A stretch of DNA of 48,877 nucleotides from JBKPFU01 sp046728975 (GCA_046728975.1 JBKPFU010000007.1:1-48877), one strand, 5' to 3'; positions 8,285-16,423 are shown, counted from the stretch's first letter. The notes: generated from the sequence alone by a model not told the origin. Numbers and translations: made by a program.

Positions 8285-9617
8285 GCAGCTGAGCGGCGAG
8301 CTCAGCAGAATCGTTCGCTCCGCGCAGGCGGAGGACCGGCTGCCCAGCCTCAGCGCCGCCGCCTTCCGAGCCGGCGAGGTCGTGTGGGCCGAGGCCGTCG
8401 GCCTCGCGGACGCCGAGGCGGGAACCGAGGCGACGCCCGACACGCAGTACCACATCGCGTCGATCACGAAGACCTTCATCGCGGCTGCGGTCATGCAGAT
8501 GCGCGATGCCGGCGAGCTCGAGCTCGACGATCCCTTGTCCAAGCACATCCCGGAGGCAGCTCACGGGACGCTGACCATCGGGCGGATGCTCGCGCACGCC
8601 TCCGGCCTTCAGCGGGAGCCCGTCGGCGAGATCTGGGAGACGCTCGAGTTCCCGACGCGCGACGAGCTGCTCGAGGGCCTCGCCGAGGCCGAGCAGGTGC
8701 TCGCGCCCGGCGCGCACTGGCACTACTCGAACCTCGCGTACGTCCTGCTGGGCGAGGTCGTCGAGCGCGCTTCCGGACTGCCGATCAAGCAGTACGTCGA
8801 GGAGCGGCTGCTGCGGCCGCTGAGGCTCGAGCGCACGACGTGGTCGGCCCACGAGCCTTACGCGCGCGGCTACTTCGTCGAGCCGTACTCGGACGGCGTC
8901 CGCTTGGAGGCCGACGTCGATTCCGCCGGGACCTCGGCCGCCGGAGCGTTGTGCAGCACGAGCGGCGACCTTGCCCGCTGGGCGAGCTTCCTCGCCGATC
9001 CCGATCCGAACGTGCTCTCTCCGCACGCGGCCGAGGAGATGCACGCGCTGCACATGATGGCGGAGCCGGACTGGACGCTCGGCTGGGGCCTTGGCTTAGC
9101 CCTCTTCCGTCGCGGCGAGCGTGTCTTCGCCGGCCACACGGGCGGTTACCCCGGACACCTGTCGATGCTCGTGTGGACGCCCAAGGCGAAGGTGGGCGTC
9201 GTGGTCCTCGCGAACTCGAGCGTCTGGCCGAAGCTGACCGAAACTGCGCTCGAGCTCGGCACGAAGGCAGTCGAGCATCTCGCGGCAGAGCCCGAGCCGT
9301 GGCGGCCGGGCGAGCAGCCGCCCGAAGACGTCGCACCGCTCCTCGGGAGCTGGTGGTCCGAGGGCTCTGAGGTGATCTTCAGCTACCGGCAAGGCCGGCT
9401 TGAAGCACGACTCGCGTCGCAGCCGGAGAAGGAGCCTTCGGTCTTCGAGGCCGACGGCGAGGATCGCTACCGCACAGTCGCCGGGCGGGAACGCGGCGAG
9501 CTCCTGCGCGTCGTCCGCGATGAGAACGGGGACGTGGTCAAGCTGTACTGGGCCACGTACCCGTTCCTGCGCTCGCCCGAGGTCTTCGGCGCTCAGCGGT
9601 CGCCGGCGGCGAGGTAG
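8271..9617 (+). CDS. Beta-lactamase-family serine hydrolase
   Basis: A 448-residue protein of the class C beta-lactamase/DD-peptidase/esterase superfamily. The catalytic motif SITK has Ser64 and Lys67, the second motif is Tyr152-Ser-Asn (HYSNLAYVLLG), and HTGG (in FAGHTGGYPGH) stands where KTG occurs in true beta-lactamases. A C-terminal beta-rich extension of about 100 residues (GSWWSEGSEVIF onward) is common in this family. There is no signal peptide with the TTG start chosen, so a cytoplasmic esterase or peptidase is more likely than drug resistance; the substrate is unknown. It overlaps the upstream aldolase by 14 bases and the convergent cax gene by 25 bases. Confidence 0.85.
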   Translation: MPAPEQLSGELSRIVRSAQAEDRLPSLSAAAFRAGEVVWAEAVGLADAEAGTEATPDTQYHIASITKTFIAAAVMQMRDAGELELDDPLSKHIPEAAHGTLTIGRMLAHASGLQREPVGEIWETLEFPTRDELLEGLAEAEQVLAPGAHWHYSNLAYVLLGEVVERASGLPIKQYVEERLLRPLRLERTTWSAHEPYARGYFVEPYSDGVRLEADVDSAGTSAAGALCSTSGDLARWASFLADPDPNVLSPHAAEEMHALHMMAEPDWTLGWGLGLALFRRGERVFAGHTGGYPGHLSMLVWTPKAKVGVVVLANSSVWPKLTETALELGTKAVEHLAAEPEPWRPGEQPPEDVAPLLGSWWSEGSEVIFSYRQGRLEARLASQPEKEPSVFEADGEDRYRTVAGRERGELLRVVRDENGDVVKLYWATYPFLRSPEVFGAQRSPAAR

Positions 9618-10639
9618 ATCAGCGCGACGCCGACGTAGGCGCCGATGAGCACGGCGCCTTCCCAGCGGCGCGCTCTCCCGTCGAGGACGAGCGCACCGAC
9701 GAGCACTGCCGCGCCGGCCATCGTCGCCAGCTCCACGGGGCGGAATGCGAGCGAAATGGCCGGGGTTACTGCCCACGACAGCAGCGCAACGGCAGGCGTG
9801 ACGAACATCGCGACCTGCGCGCTGGACGAGATGGCGATCTCGCTCGCGAGCCGGATTTTCCCGCGCCGCGCGATGACGACGGCGCCGCCGTGCTCGGCCG
9901 CATTGCCGACGAGCGCGACGATGACGGCCGCGATGAAAAATTCGGACAACCCCGCCGATTCGGAGAACGCCTCGAGCGAATGGACGAGGATCTCGCTGAT
10001 CACCGCCGTGGCGCCCGTCGCTGCCCCGAGCGCGACGAGCGAGACCGTGAGGGTCCAGCCTTCAGACGCCGCCTCCTCGCGGCCGGCCTCCTCGCGGTGG
10101 TGCCGCCGTAGGTTCGCGATCGTCACCGCGACGTAGAGGCCGAGCAGGGCAACGCAGACCGGAATCGTCGCGATCGTGAGCGAATGGCGGTCGGGATCAC
10201 CGTGGAAGCCCGGGATCGACGGGATCAGGAAGAGCAACACCGCAGCAAGGACGACCCCGAGCTGAAGCAGCAGCGAGCGGCGGTCCAGAAGGCCGTCGCG
10301 GGGCTGCACCGCCAGCGCGACGCCGAGGACGAGCAGGATGTTCGAGACGACGCTTCCCGTGAGCGAGCCGCGAACGACTTCCGGAAGGCCGTCGGCGATC
10401 GCGAAGAGCGAGATGATCACCTCGGGCGCGTTGCCGAAGCTGGCGTTGAGGAAGCCGCCGATGCCCGGGCCGGTGTGCTCCGCCGCGTGCTCGGTTGCTT
10501 CTCCGATCAGCCAGGCCAGGGGGATCAACGCCGTGGCGGCGAGAAGGAACAGCGCGACGTCGCCGGGGTGGGCGAGGAGGTCGACGAGGAAGGTGATGGG
10601 CGCGAGGGCGAGGGAGGCCCAGAGGATCTTCCGCGCCAC
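9593..10639 (-). CDS. cax: Calcium/proton antiporter (CaCA family, CAX type)
   Basis: A 348-residue integral membrane protein with about ten to eleven hydrophobic segments. The two inverted alpha repeats are clear: GEATEHAAEHTGPGIGGF with LNASFGNAPEVIIS (residues about 46-78) and GNAAEHGGAVVIARRGK with LASEIAISSSAQVA in the second half, each with the acidic Glu that binds Ca2+. The central acidic-basic loop (HHREEAGREEAASEG) separates the halves. It should export Ca2+ (or Na+/K+ in some relatives) against protons. GTG start on the minus strand, 18 bp from the divergent HAD gene, with a TAGGGT -10 ending 7 bases before it. Confidence 0.93.
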   Translation of the reverse strand: MARKILWASLALAPITFLVDLLAHPGDVALFLLAATALIPLAWLIGEATEHAAEHTGPGIGGFLNASFGNAPEVIISLFAIADGLPEVVRGSLTGSVVSNILLVLGVALAVQPRDGLLDRRSLLLQLGVVLAAVLLFLIPSIPGFHGDPDRHSLTIATIPVCVALLGLYVAVTIANLRRHHREEAGREEAASEGWTLTVSLVALGAATGATAVISEILVHSLEAFSESAGLSEFFIAAVIVALVGNAAEHGGAVVIARRGKIRLASEIAISSSAQVAMFVTPAVALLSWAVTPAISLAFRPVELATMAGAAVLVGALVLDGRARRWEGAVLIGAYVGVALIYLAAGDR

Positions 10640-10644
10640 GGCGA

Positions 10645-10651
10645 TACCCTA
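10645..10651. promoter_or_regulatory. Shared bidirectional -10 element for cax and the HAD gene
   Basis: The heptamer TACCCTA reads TACCCT on plus (10645-10650, start codon at +8) and TAGGGT on minus (10651-10646, start codon at +7). The whole intergenic space is 18 bp (10640-10657), so each transcript would begin at or next to its GTG. No -35 consensus is visible in either direction. Confidence 0.6.
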
Positions 10652-10657
10652 GCGGCG

Positions 10658-11383
10658 GTGCTGCGGGCGGTTCTTTTCGACTGGGGCGACACGCTGATGG
10701 AATTCGCGTACGACCCAGCGCTGATCAGCGAGGGCCATCAGGCGGGCCTCGAGGCCCTCGGCCGCGACGGCCTCCCGGACGTTCAACGCACCGCCGAGCA
10801 CTTCCGCGAGCACTACGAGCCGTTGTTCTGGATTCCGGGGACGGTCGAGGAGATCGAGTACCCGGGCCTCGTGCGCCGACTGCTCGGTGACTTCGGGATC
10901 GAGGTCTCGGACGAAGAGCTCAACCGCTTCCTCGAGGCCGAGCACGCGGCGTGGGAGCCGGCGCGCCGGCTGGCGGCACACACCCACGCGCTGCTGGAGG
11001 CGCTTCGGTCACGCGGGCTGAAGCTCGGGCTCGTCTCGAACGCGTTCGACCCAGGTTGGCTTCTCCACCGCGACCTCGAGCGGATGGGCCTCGGCGAGCG
11101 GCTCGACGTCGCTGTCTTCTCGTCCGAGGTCGGGAAGCGCAAGCCGCACCCGGCGATCTTCGAGCGCGCGCTAGAGGCGCTCGGCGTCTCGGCCGCGGAG
11201 GCGCTCTTCGTCGGTGACCGTCTCTTCGAAGACATCCGCGGCGCGGCGGAGACGGGGATGCGGACCGTCCAGGCGCTCTGGTTCCGAGCCGACGAGCACC
11301 CCGAGGGAGCGGAGCCGGACTTCCAGGCCTTCACCCAGATGGACGTCCTCAACGTCGTCGAGCGGCTCCGGGCCGCGGCATAG
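10658..11383 (+). CDS. HAD-superfamily hydrolase
   Basis: A 241-residue cytoplasmic phosphatase-like protein of HAD subfamily IA. Motif I is AVLFDWGDTLMEF with the nucleophile Asp8; the second Asp of the usual DxD is Gly10, a variant seen in several HAD groups. Motif II is LVSNAF, motif III Lys is in VGKRKPHPAIF, and motif IV is FVGDRLFEDIRGA with its acidic pair. An alpha-helical cap lies between motifs I and II. The frame is open upstream inside the antisense of cax, but GTG 10658 gives the correct HAD N-terminus. Substrate unknown. Divergent from cax through a shared -10. Confidence 0.87.
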   Translation: MLRAVLFDWGDTLMEFAYDPALISEGHQAGLEALGRDGLPDVQRTAEHFREHYEPLFWIPGTVEEIEYPGLVRRLLGDFGIEVSDEELNRFLEAEHAAWEPARRLAAHTHALLEALRSRGLKLGLVSNAFDPGWLLHRDLERMGLGERLDVAVFSSEVGKRKPHPAIFERALEALGVSAAEALFVGDRLFEDIRGAAETGMRTVQALWFRADEHPEGAEPDFQAFTQMDVLNVVERLRAAA

Positions 11384-11459
11384 CGGGCGGCGCAGCTACC
11401 CCGAAGGGCCTGAATTGTCAAGTCTTGCGGCGGCGGGCCGATGTGCCGAGAATTCCGGC

Positions 11460-11873
11460 ATGGAGACGGAACAGCGGGCGGCCCTGTGGGCAGGAGACCT
11501 TCCTCTTCGCCCGCAGGACGAGGTCGAGTGCCGCCGCTGCGAGGTTCACTGCGACAAGGTGGTCTACCCGGGAGCCTGCCTCGCGCGTGCGTGCCCGTTC
11601 CTCTACTCGTACGAGGAGTTCGGCCACACGTACGTCGGATGCATGCAGAAGGTGTTCGACGTCGAGATCGACGTCGACCTTCTTCGCGCAGCGGAGCGTG
11701 GGAGCGGCTTCGGCGCGGTGCGGGCGACGCGGAGCCCGCTGCCGATGTGCCACGTCGAGGTTGAGTCCTGCTACGAGAGTCGGTCCGACGAGCTCGGGTG
11801 CCTCAACCCCGAGTTTTCCGAGCTGCCGGTCGGCGAGCCGTCCTTCCGGATCTTCGCCCGCCTGAGCGCTTAG
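11460..11873 (+). CDS. Cysteine-rich protein of unknown function
   Basis: A 137-residue protein I do not recognise. Its N-terminal half holds CRRCEVHC, then GACLARACPFLYSYEEFGH and VGCMQKVFDVEID; further cysteines occur in MCHVEVESC and GCL, nine or more in all. The CxxCxxxC...C....CP layout suggests an iron-sulfur cluster or zinc site (inference). No signal peptide. ATG 11460 is preceded by GAGAAT ending 7 bases upstream, a one-base variant of the TANNNT pattern in this window. Its 3' end overlaps the convergent endonuclease IV gene by 71 bases. The two frames overlap with different codon phases, so the orphan call rests on its conserved-looking Cys spacing. Confidence 0.72.
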   Translation: METEQRAALWAGDLPLRPQDEVECRRCEVHCDKVVYPGACLARACPFLYSYEEFGHTYVGCMQKVFDVEIDVDLLRAAERGSGFGAVRATRSPLPMCHVEVESCYESRSDELGCLNPEFSELPVGEPSFRIFARLSA

Positions 11874-12714
11874 CCCTCGCATAGAGCATCTTCAGTTTCT
11901 TCACCTGCTCGGCGTCGGGCCCCTTGCCGTCCTTGCCGGGCACCTCGAGCAACGCCGGCAGCCCCTGCAGCTTGGGATGGCCCAGGAACACGCGGAGATC
12001 GTTGCCGATCAAGCCGTCGCCGATGTTCTCGTGGCGGTCGCGGTTCGAGCCCAGCGGCGCCTTGGAGTCGTTCGCATGCAGCACGCGGAGCCGGTCGAGG
12101 CCGATCGAGCGGTCGACCTCGCCGAGCACGCGATCGAGCTCATCCCGCTTGGTGACGTCGTAACCGGACGCATATAGGTGGCATGAGTCGAGGCAGATCC
12201 CGAGGCGCGGATGGCGCTCGAGCCGTTCGTAGATCGTCGCGAGCTCCTCGATCGAGCGCCCGATCGTCGCACCGGCTCCGGCGGTGTTCTCCATGCAGAG
12301 CCAGGTGGTCTCGGAGCAGCGCTCGAGGGCCTCGGCGATCGCGGTGACGACACGGTCGAGGCCGACGTCGAAGCCGGCGCCCTGGTGCGAACCGACGTGG
12401 AACACAACCGCGTCGGCCTCGATCGCGCAGGCGACGTCGACGGTATTCCGGAGCGCGGCGACCGATTTCGAGTAGAGGTCGTCGTTCGGGCTCGCCAGGT
12501 TGATCAGGTAGAGCGCGTGACAAACCGCGCCGCCGATTCCGGCCTCGGCTCGGCGCGCCTTGAAGCGCTCGAAGTTCGCCGGATCGTGGTTCGTCGGCCG
12601 CCAGGTGCGCGGGCTCTGCGTGAAGAGCTGCACCGCGTCGCCGCCCATCTCCTCGATCCGGTCGATCGCCGTGTGGATCCCGCCCGAGGTCGAGACGTGG
12701 GCGCCGAGCTGCAC
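11803..12714 (-). CDS. nfo: Endonuclease IV (AP endonuclease)
   Basis: A 303-residue TIM-barrel, three-zinc enzyme that cuts DNA 5' of abasic sites in base-excision repair. N-terminus VQLGAHVSTSGGIHTAIDR, VCHALYLINLASP, VFHVGSHQG, LCMENTAGAGATIG, CLDSCHLYASGYD and VLHANDSKAPLGSNRDRHENIGDG carry the expected His, Glu and Asp metal ligands. The last 25 residues are a basic Arg/Lys tail beyond the family core and include the overlap with the Cys-rich gene. I choose GTG 12714 rather than the ATG six codons upstream because a TAGGGT -10 ends 8 bases before it; upstream codons would lie inside that promoter. Divergent from gltX with 18 bp between starts. Confidence 0.95.
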   Translation of the reverse strand: MQLGAHVSTSGGIHTAIDRIEEMGGDAVQLFTQSPRTWRPTNHDPANFERFKARRAEAGIGGAVCHALYLINLASPNDDLYSKSVAALRNTVDVACAIEADAVVFHVGSHQGAGFDVGLDRVVTAIAEALERCSETTWLCMENTAGAGATIGRSIEELATIYERLERHPRLGICLDSCHLYASGYDVTKRDELDRVLGEVDRSIGLDRLRVLHANDSKAPLGSNRDRHENIGDGLIGNDLRVFLGHPKLQGLPALLEVPGKDGKGPDAEQVKKLKMLYARAKRSGGRRSGRTARRPAARKTRG

Positions 12715-12720
12715 CCGGAC

Positions 12721-12727
12721 TACCCTA
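12721..12727. promoter_or_regulatory. Shared bidirectional -10 element for nfo and gltX
   Basis: TACCCTA again: TACCCT on plus (12721-12726, gltX GTG at +7) and TAGGGT on minus (12727-12722, nfo GTG at +8). The starts are 18 bp apart (12715-12732 between). It is the same heptamer and geometry as at cax/HAD. Confidence 0.6.
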
Positions 12728-12732
12728 CCCAT

Positions 12733-14013
12733 GTGGCAGTTCGCGTCCGCTTCGCCCCGAGCCCCACCGGTTACCTGCACATCGGAGGGGCGCGTACCGC
12801 GCTCTTCAACTGGCTGTTCGCGCGAAACCAAGGGGGTGAATTCCGGCTGCGGATCGAGAACACCGATACGGGCCGGGAAGTCGCGGAGGCCACCGAGCAG
12901 ATTCAGAAGTCGCTGCGGTGGCTCGGCCTCGACTGGGACGGCGACGTGACGTTCCAGCTCGACCGCATGGGCGAGGCCCAGGCTGCCGCCCGCCGGTTGG
13001 TCGAGGAAGGCACGGCGTACGAGGACGAGGGCGCCGTCCGCTTCCGCATGCCGGACGAGGGCGTCACAGCCTGGGAGGACGCGGTGCTCGGGCGGATCGA
13101 GTATCCGAACGACAAGCTCGAGGATGTCGTGCTCGTCCGCTCGGACGGCCGGCCGACGTACAACTTCGTCTCACCGCTGGAGGACGTGCTCGACGGGATC
13201 ACGCACGTGATCCGCGCCCAGGATCACGTCTCCAACACGCCCAAGCAGCTGCGGATCCTCGAGGCGCTCGGCGCGGACGTGCCGGTCTACGCCCACGTAC
13301 CGCTCCTCAACGGGCCGGACGGCCGCAAGCTGTCGAAGCGGCACGGCGCGATCACGGTCGAGGAGTTCCGCCGCGACGGCTTCATCCCCGAGGCGTTGTT
13401 CAACTACCTCGCGCTCCTGGGCTGGAGCTACGACGACCGCACCGAGATCATGAGCCGCGAGGAGCTCGTCGAGCGGTTCTCGCTCGAGCGGGTCGGCGCG
13501 AGCCCGGCGACCTTCGACTACGTGAAGTTGACCGACATGAACGGCAAGTACCTCCGCGCCCTGCCCCCGGATGAGTACGCCGACCGGCTCGTCGATTACC
13601 TGCGCGACCAGGGCTACGACTGGGACGAGCAGACGATTCGCCGCGCGGCGCCGCTCGTTCAGGAGAAGATCGCGACGCTCGGCGAGTTCCCGGGCTTCGC
13701 ACGGTTCCTGTTCGAGCGGGTCGAGCCCGACAGGGCGCAGATCCAGGACGGAGCCGTCCTCCCCGCCGCGGCCGAGGCGCTGGCGGGCGTGGAGCCGTTC
13801 GAGGCCGAGAGGATCGAGGCGGCGCTGCGCGAGCTGGCGGAGCGGCTCGGTCTCAAGCCGCGAGAGGCGTTTCAGCCGATCCGGTTGGCGTTGACCGGGT
13901 CGACCGTGTCACCGGGGCTCTTCGAGAGCCTCGAGCTGCTCGGGAAAGAGGAGTCGCTCGCGCGCATCAGCGGCAGCGGTTTCGGGGGGCCCAGCGGGTC
14001 CAGCGCGCGCTGA
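12733..14013 (+). CDS. gltX: Glutamyl-tRNA synthetase
   Basis: A 426-residue class I aminoacyl-tRNA synthetase charging tRNA-Glu. The Rossmann signature is FAPSPTGYLHIGGAR (7-21) and the KMSKS-type loop is KLSKRHG (199-205). LRIENTDTGREV, HVIRAQDHVSNTPKQ and FNYLALLGWSYDD are typical GluRS. At 426 residues it is shorter than the usual 470-490; the anticodon-binding part is compact. Start GTG 12733 is set by the TACCCT -10 seven bases before. If the genome lacks GlnRS this enzyme would also mischarge tRNA-Gln (inference). A tRNA-Glu gene lies 2.3 kb downstream. Confidence 0.97.
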   Translation: MAVRVRFAPSPTGYLHIGGARTALFNWLFARNQGGEFRLRIENTDTGREVAEATEQIQKSLRWLGLDWDGDVTFQLDRMGEAQAAARRLVEEGTAYEDEGAVRFRMPDEGVTAWEDAVLGRIEYPNDKLEDVVLVRSDGRPTYNFVSPLEDVLDGITHVIRAQDHVSNTPKQLRILEALGADVPVYAHVPLLNGPDGRKLSKRHGAITVEEFRRDGFIPEALFNYLALLGWSYDDRTEIMSREELVERFSLERVGASPATFDYVKLTDMNGKYLRALPPDEYADRLVDYLRDQGYDWDEQTIRRAAPLVQEKIATLGEFPGFARFLFERVEPDRAQIQDGAVLPAAAEALAGVEPFEAERIEAALRELAERLGLKPREAFQPIRLALTGSTVSPGLFESLELLGKEESLARISGSGFGGPSGSSAR

Positions 14014-14060
14014 AAATCCAGCCATGCGCGCCGCCGGAATTGCACGCTCGGGCGCGGGAA

Positions 14061-14111
14061 CGTTTCCTCCATCGGACTCATCTGGCCCTGATCGGCTCTA
14101 GAGAGGAAACG
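14061..14111. repeat. 9-bp inverted repeat between convergent gltX and a small membrane gene
   Basis: CGTTTCCTC (14061-14069) and GAGGAAACG (14103-14111) are a perfect inverted pair with a 33-base spacer. It lies in the only non-coding stretch between two convergent genes, where a bidirectional terminator would be expected, but the long loop makes that uncertain. Confidence 0.4.
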
Positions 14112-14129
14112 AGCTTGCGGCGTGAGCGG

Positions 14130-14714
14130 TTACGCCCGCGGACGGTAAACGAGCAAAGCGCCTGCAACAAGCACTAATCCGAGCGCCCAGAGCGGCCACA
14201 GGTCCATGGTGGCGCCCCCGGCGAAGGCGGCCGCGCCCGCAACGACGAAGACCGTCGCCGGGAAGGCTCCCTGCGTGGAGGGAGCCTGCTCCTCGGCCCG
14301 GACGAGGTCGCGCGGCATCGGCGGCGGCGCCGCCAGCCTCAGGCGCGCGAGCCGAACCCGGAACAGGGCACCGCGCCATTCGGGGATGAGCGGCTCAGCC
14401 GCATAGAACCCGCCGTCCTCGGCTGCCTCGGCGACCTCGGCGGTCGCGTCACGTGCGCCCGCGAGTGCGGCCGCGAGCTCGGCGTGCGCCGCCTCGGCTC
14501 CCGCCGGCGGCTCGATCCCGACTGCGAGCTCCGCACCGGCGTGGAGTGCGTACTGAAGCTCGGGCAGCGCGTGGAGCGCATCCTCGTCGAGGCGGACTTC
14601 CGGGTCGGCCGCCAACGACTCGAGCTCCGAGACCGCAGCGGCAACCCGCTGCCACAAGCCCGACAGGGCCGCGGCGTACCCCTCCCGCTGACCGCTGGAG
14701 ACGCCAGGCCTCAC
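14130..14714 (-). CDS. Hypothetical membrane protein
   Basis: A 194-residue Ala-rich protein not assigned to a family. The first 145 residues look soluble and helical (acidic, with LESLAADPEVRLDEDALHAL), and two hydrophobic segments close the protein (about 150-168 and 171-188, WPLWALGLVLVAGALLVY), ending in a short basic tail. The soluble domain therefore probably faces the cytoplasm. The GTG start at 14714 is supported by a TAAGAT -10 ending seven bases upstream. It stands alone, divergent from the peptidase gene. Confidence 0.7.
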   Translation of the reverse strand: MRPGVSSGQREGYAAALSGLWQRVAAAVSELESLAADPEVRLDEDALHALPELQYALHAGAELAVGIEPPAGAEAAHAELAAALAGARDATAEVAEAAEDGGFYAAEPLIPEWRGALFRVRLARLRLAAPPPMPRDLVRAEEQAPSTQGAFPATVFVVAGAAAFAGGATMDLWPLWALGLVLVAGALLVYRPRA

Positions 14715-14720
14715 GCGGCG

Positions 14721-14726
14721 ATCTTA
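14721..14726 (-). promoter_or_regulatory. -10-like hexamer of the small membrane gene
   Basis: TAAGAT on the minus strand ends so that the GTG at 14714 is +7, predicting a leaderless mRNA. Confidence 0.5.
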
Positions 14727-14804
14727 TCGCTCCGCCCGTGGCCCACGGGCATCGCGCGCGCCCACATTCCTTGCCCCCGGCGCCTTCGGAGCGTCCCGCT
14801 TCGC

Positions 14805-14810
14805 TAGATT
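14805..14810 (+). promoter_or_regulatory. -10-like hexamer of the M3-like peptidase gene
   Basis: TAGATT ends 10 bases before the TTG at 14820, so the leader would be about 3 bases. Confidence 0.45.
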
Positions 14811-14819
14811 TGGCGCTCC

Positions 14820-16337
14820 TTGAGCGTTGCTACCGTCCGTACGCCGGCGGAGTACGAATCGCGTCTCCGTAACTATCTCTTCGAGCGCTGCGAAGAAGGA
14901 CGCGCGGTCCGCGTGGGCGAGAAAGAGGTCTCCGAGCGCGCCGAGATCGTCGCGCGCTACGCCGACCTCTTCACGCGAGAACAGCTCGAGTCCTTGCGCG
15001 GCGAGGAGGAGGCGGACGAAGCGGCCGAGCGCGAGCGGCTGTACCGCTTACGGAAGACGTGCGAGGCCGGCTTGATCGCGAACGAGCTGGCCGAGCGCGA
15101 GGACGCCCTCGAGAACGCGGTTCTCGCCGCCCGTGTGGACTTCCGCGGCGAGCAGATGCCTCTCCGCACTGCGAACGCCAAGCTCGCGGTGCTGCAGGCG
15201 TATCCAGATCGCGAGGAGCTCGGCCGCCTGAGCGGCGACCGTTCCGCCGAGTTCAACCCAGAGCGGCTCGACCTCCTGCGCGCGTACGAGGAGCTCGAGG
15301 CGGAGATCTCGCGCGAGGACGATCCGATCGCGCGAATCGAAGACGAGAAGGGGATCTCGCTGCGCGAGCTCGAGGCCGCGCTCGCGCAGGCGAGCAACGC
15401 CGTGGAAGAGGTCTACCTCGTCCTGCGCGACCGGTGGTTCGAGAAGCTCCTGGGGTCGGAACGAGACCGGATCCCGTCGTCGTACCACGTCGCCTTCCTG
15501 AGGCGGCTCTCGCCGCTCGAATCGACGTACACGAAGGAGCGGGCGGTCGAGGTCTGCATGCAGACGCTCGCGCGGCTCGGCTTCGACCTCGCGGCGGAGC
15601 CGAACATCCGCCTCGATCTCGACGACCGACCGCAAAAGTCTCCGCGCGCCTGCGTCATTCCCTCAGACCCGCCCAAGGTCGTCCACCTGATCACGCGGGC
15701 GCAGGGCGGCCTGCACGATTACCAGGCGTTTCTGCACGAGGCAGGCCATGCGCTGCACTACGCGGGCGTCGACCCGAACCTGCCCTACACGTTCCGCAAC
15801 CTGTCCCGTGACCACGCGCTCACGGAGATCTACTCGTACATCGTGGAGGCCATCTCCCGTGAGGCGGGATGGCACGAGCAATACTTCGGCCTCTCGCCGG
15901 AGCCTGCCCGTGAGAACGCCGAGGCGACCGTCTTCCTCGAGGCTCTCCTGTTTCGCCGCTACGTGGCGAAGCTCCAGTTCGAGCTCGATTTCTGGTCGCG
16001 GTTCGCCGCGCGCGGCGGCACGTCCGACGGATACGCGGAACGACTGACCTCGGCAACCGGAGTCAGCTATCGCGAAGACGCGTATCTCGCCGACATGGAC
16101 GCCGGCTTCTACTCGGCGGACTATCTGCGCGCCTGGATCCGGTCGGCTCAGCTGCGGGCGTATCTGGAGCGCGAGGTCGGCGAGGACTGGTGGCAGAACG
16201 CCGCCACGGGCGACCGCCTGCGGGAGCTGTTCACCGAGGGAACGAGGCCGCTCAGCGAGGAGATCGCCGCCCGGCTCGGGTTCGAGCCGCTCGACACGGG
16301 GCCGCTGCTGTCCGAGCTCGGGGTCGCGCTACACTGA
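14820..16337 (+). CDS. M3-like zinc metallopeptidase
   Basis: A 505-residue cytoplasmic gluzincin-type peptidase. The zinc motif FLHEAGHALHY has His306, Glu307 and His310; a likely third ligand is Glu336 in LTEIYSYIVEAIS. The long helical N-terminal half (RADFRGEQMPLRTANAKLAVL region and several Glu/Arg-rich helices) resembles M3 oligoendopeptidases and related carboxypeptidase-Taq proteins. No signal peptide; TTG start chosen from the TAGATT -10 and from the absence of other in-frame starts nearby. Its stop codon overlaps the TACACT -10 of the tRNA-Glu gene. Precise substrate is not readable from sequence. Confidence 0.82.
   Translation: MSVATVRTPAEYESRLRNYLFERCEEGRAVRVGEKEVSERAEIVARYADLFTREQLESLRGEEEADEAAERERLYRLRKTCEAGLIANELAEREDALENAVLAARVDFRGEQMPLRTANAKLAVLQAYPDREELGRLSGDRSAEFNPERLDLLRAYEELEAEISREDDPIARIEDEKGISLRELEAALAQASNAVEEVYLVLRDRWFEKLLGSERDRIPSSYHVAFLRRLSPLESTYTKERAVEVCMQTLARLGFDLAAEPNIRLDLDDRPQKSPRACVIPSDPPKVVHLITRAQGGLHDYQAFLHEAGHALHYAGVDPNLPYTFRNLSRDHALTEIYSYIVEAISREAGWHEQYFGLSPEPARENAEATVFLEALLFRRYVAKLQFELDFWSRFAARGGTSDGYAERLTSATGVSYREDAYLADMDAGFYSADYLRAWIRSAQLRAYLEREVGEDWWQNAATGDRLRELFTEGTRPLSEEIAARLGFEPLDTGPLLSELGVALH
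16330..16335 (+). promoter_or_regulatory. -10-like hexamer of the tRNA-Glu gene
   Basis: TACACT lies over the end of the peptidase gene and ends 12 bases before the tRNA 5' base. The same hexamer stands before tRNA-Gln. Confidence 0.5.
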
Positions 16338-16346
16338 GCGCCGCCC

Positions 16347-16419
16347 GGCGCATTCGTCTAGTGGCCTAGGACACCGCCCTCTCACGGCGGCGGCACGGGT
16401 TCGAATCCCGTATGCGCCT
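16347..16419 (+). tRNA. tRNA-Glu (anticodon CUC)
   Basis: The cloverleaf is complete: acceptor GGCGCAT (16347-16353) pairs with ATGCGCC (16412-16418); D arm with AGTGGCCTAGGACA; anticodon stem CCGCC/GGCGG around the loop CTCTCAC, anticodon CTC; T arm ACGGG-TTCGAAT-CCCGT. Discriminator base T at 16419. CCA is not encoded. Confidence 0.96.
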
Positions 16420-16423
16420 CCTC

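Noticed and set aside
8271..9617. Antibiotic-resistance beta-lactamase
   Set aside because: Has SxxK and YSN but HTGG instead of KTG and no signal peptide; a general serine hydrolase is the safer call.
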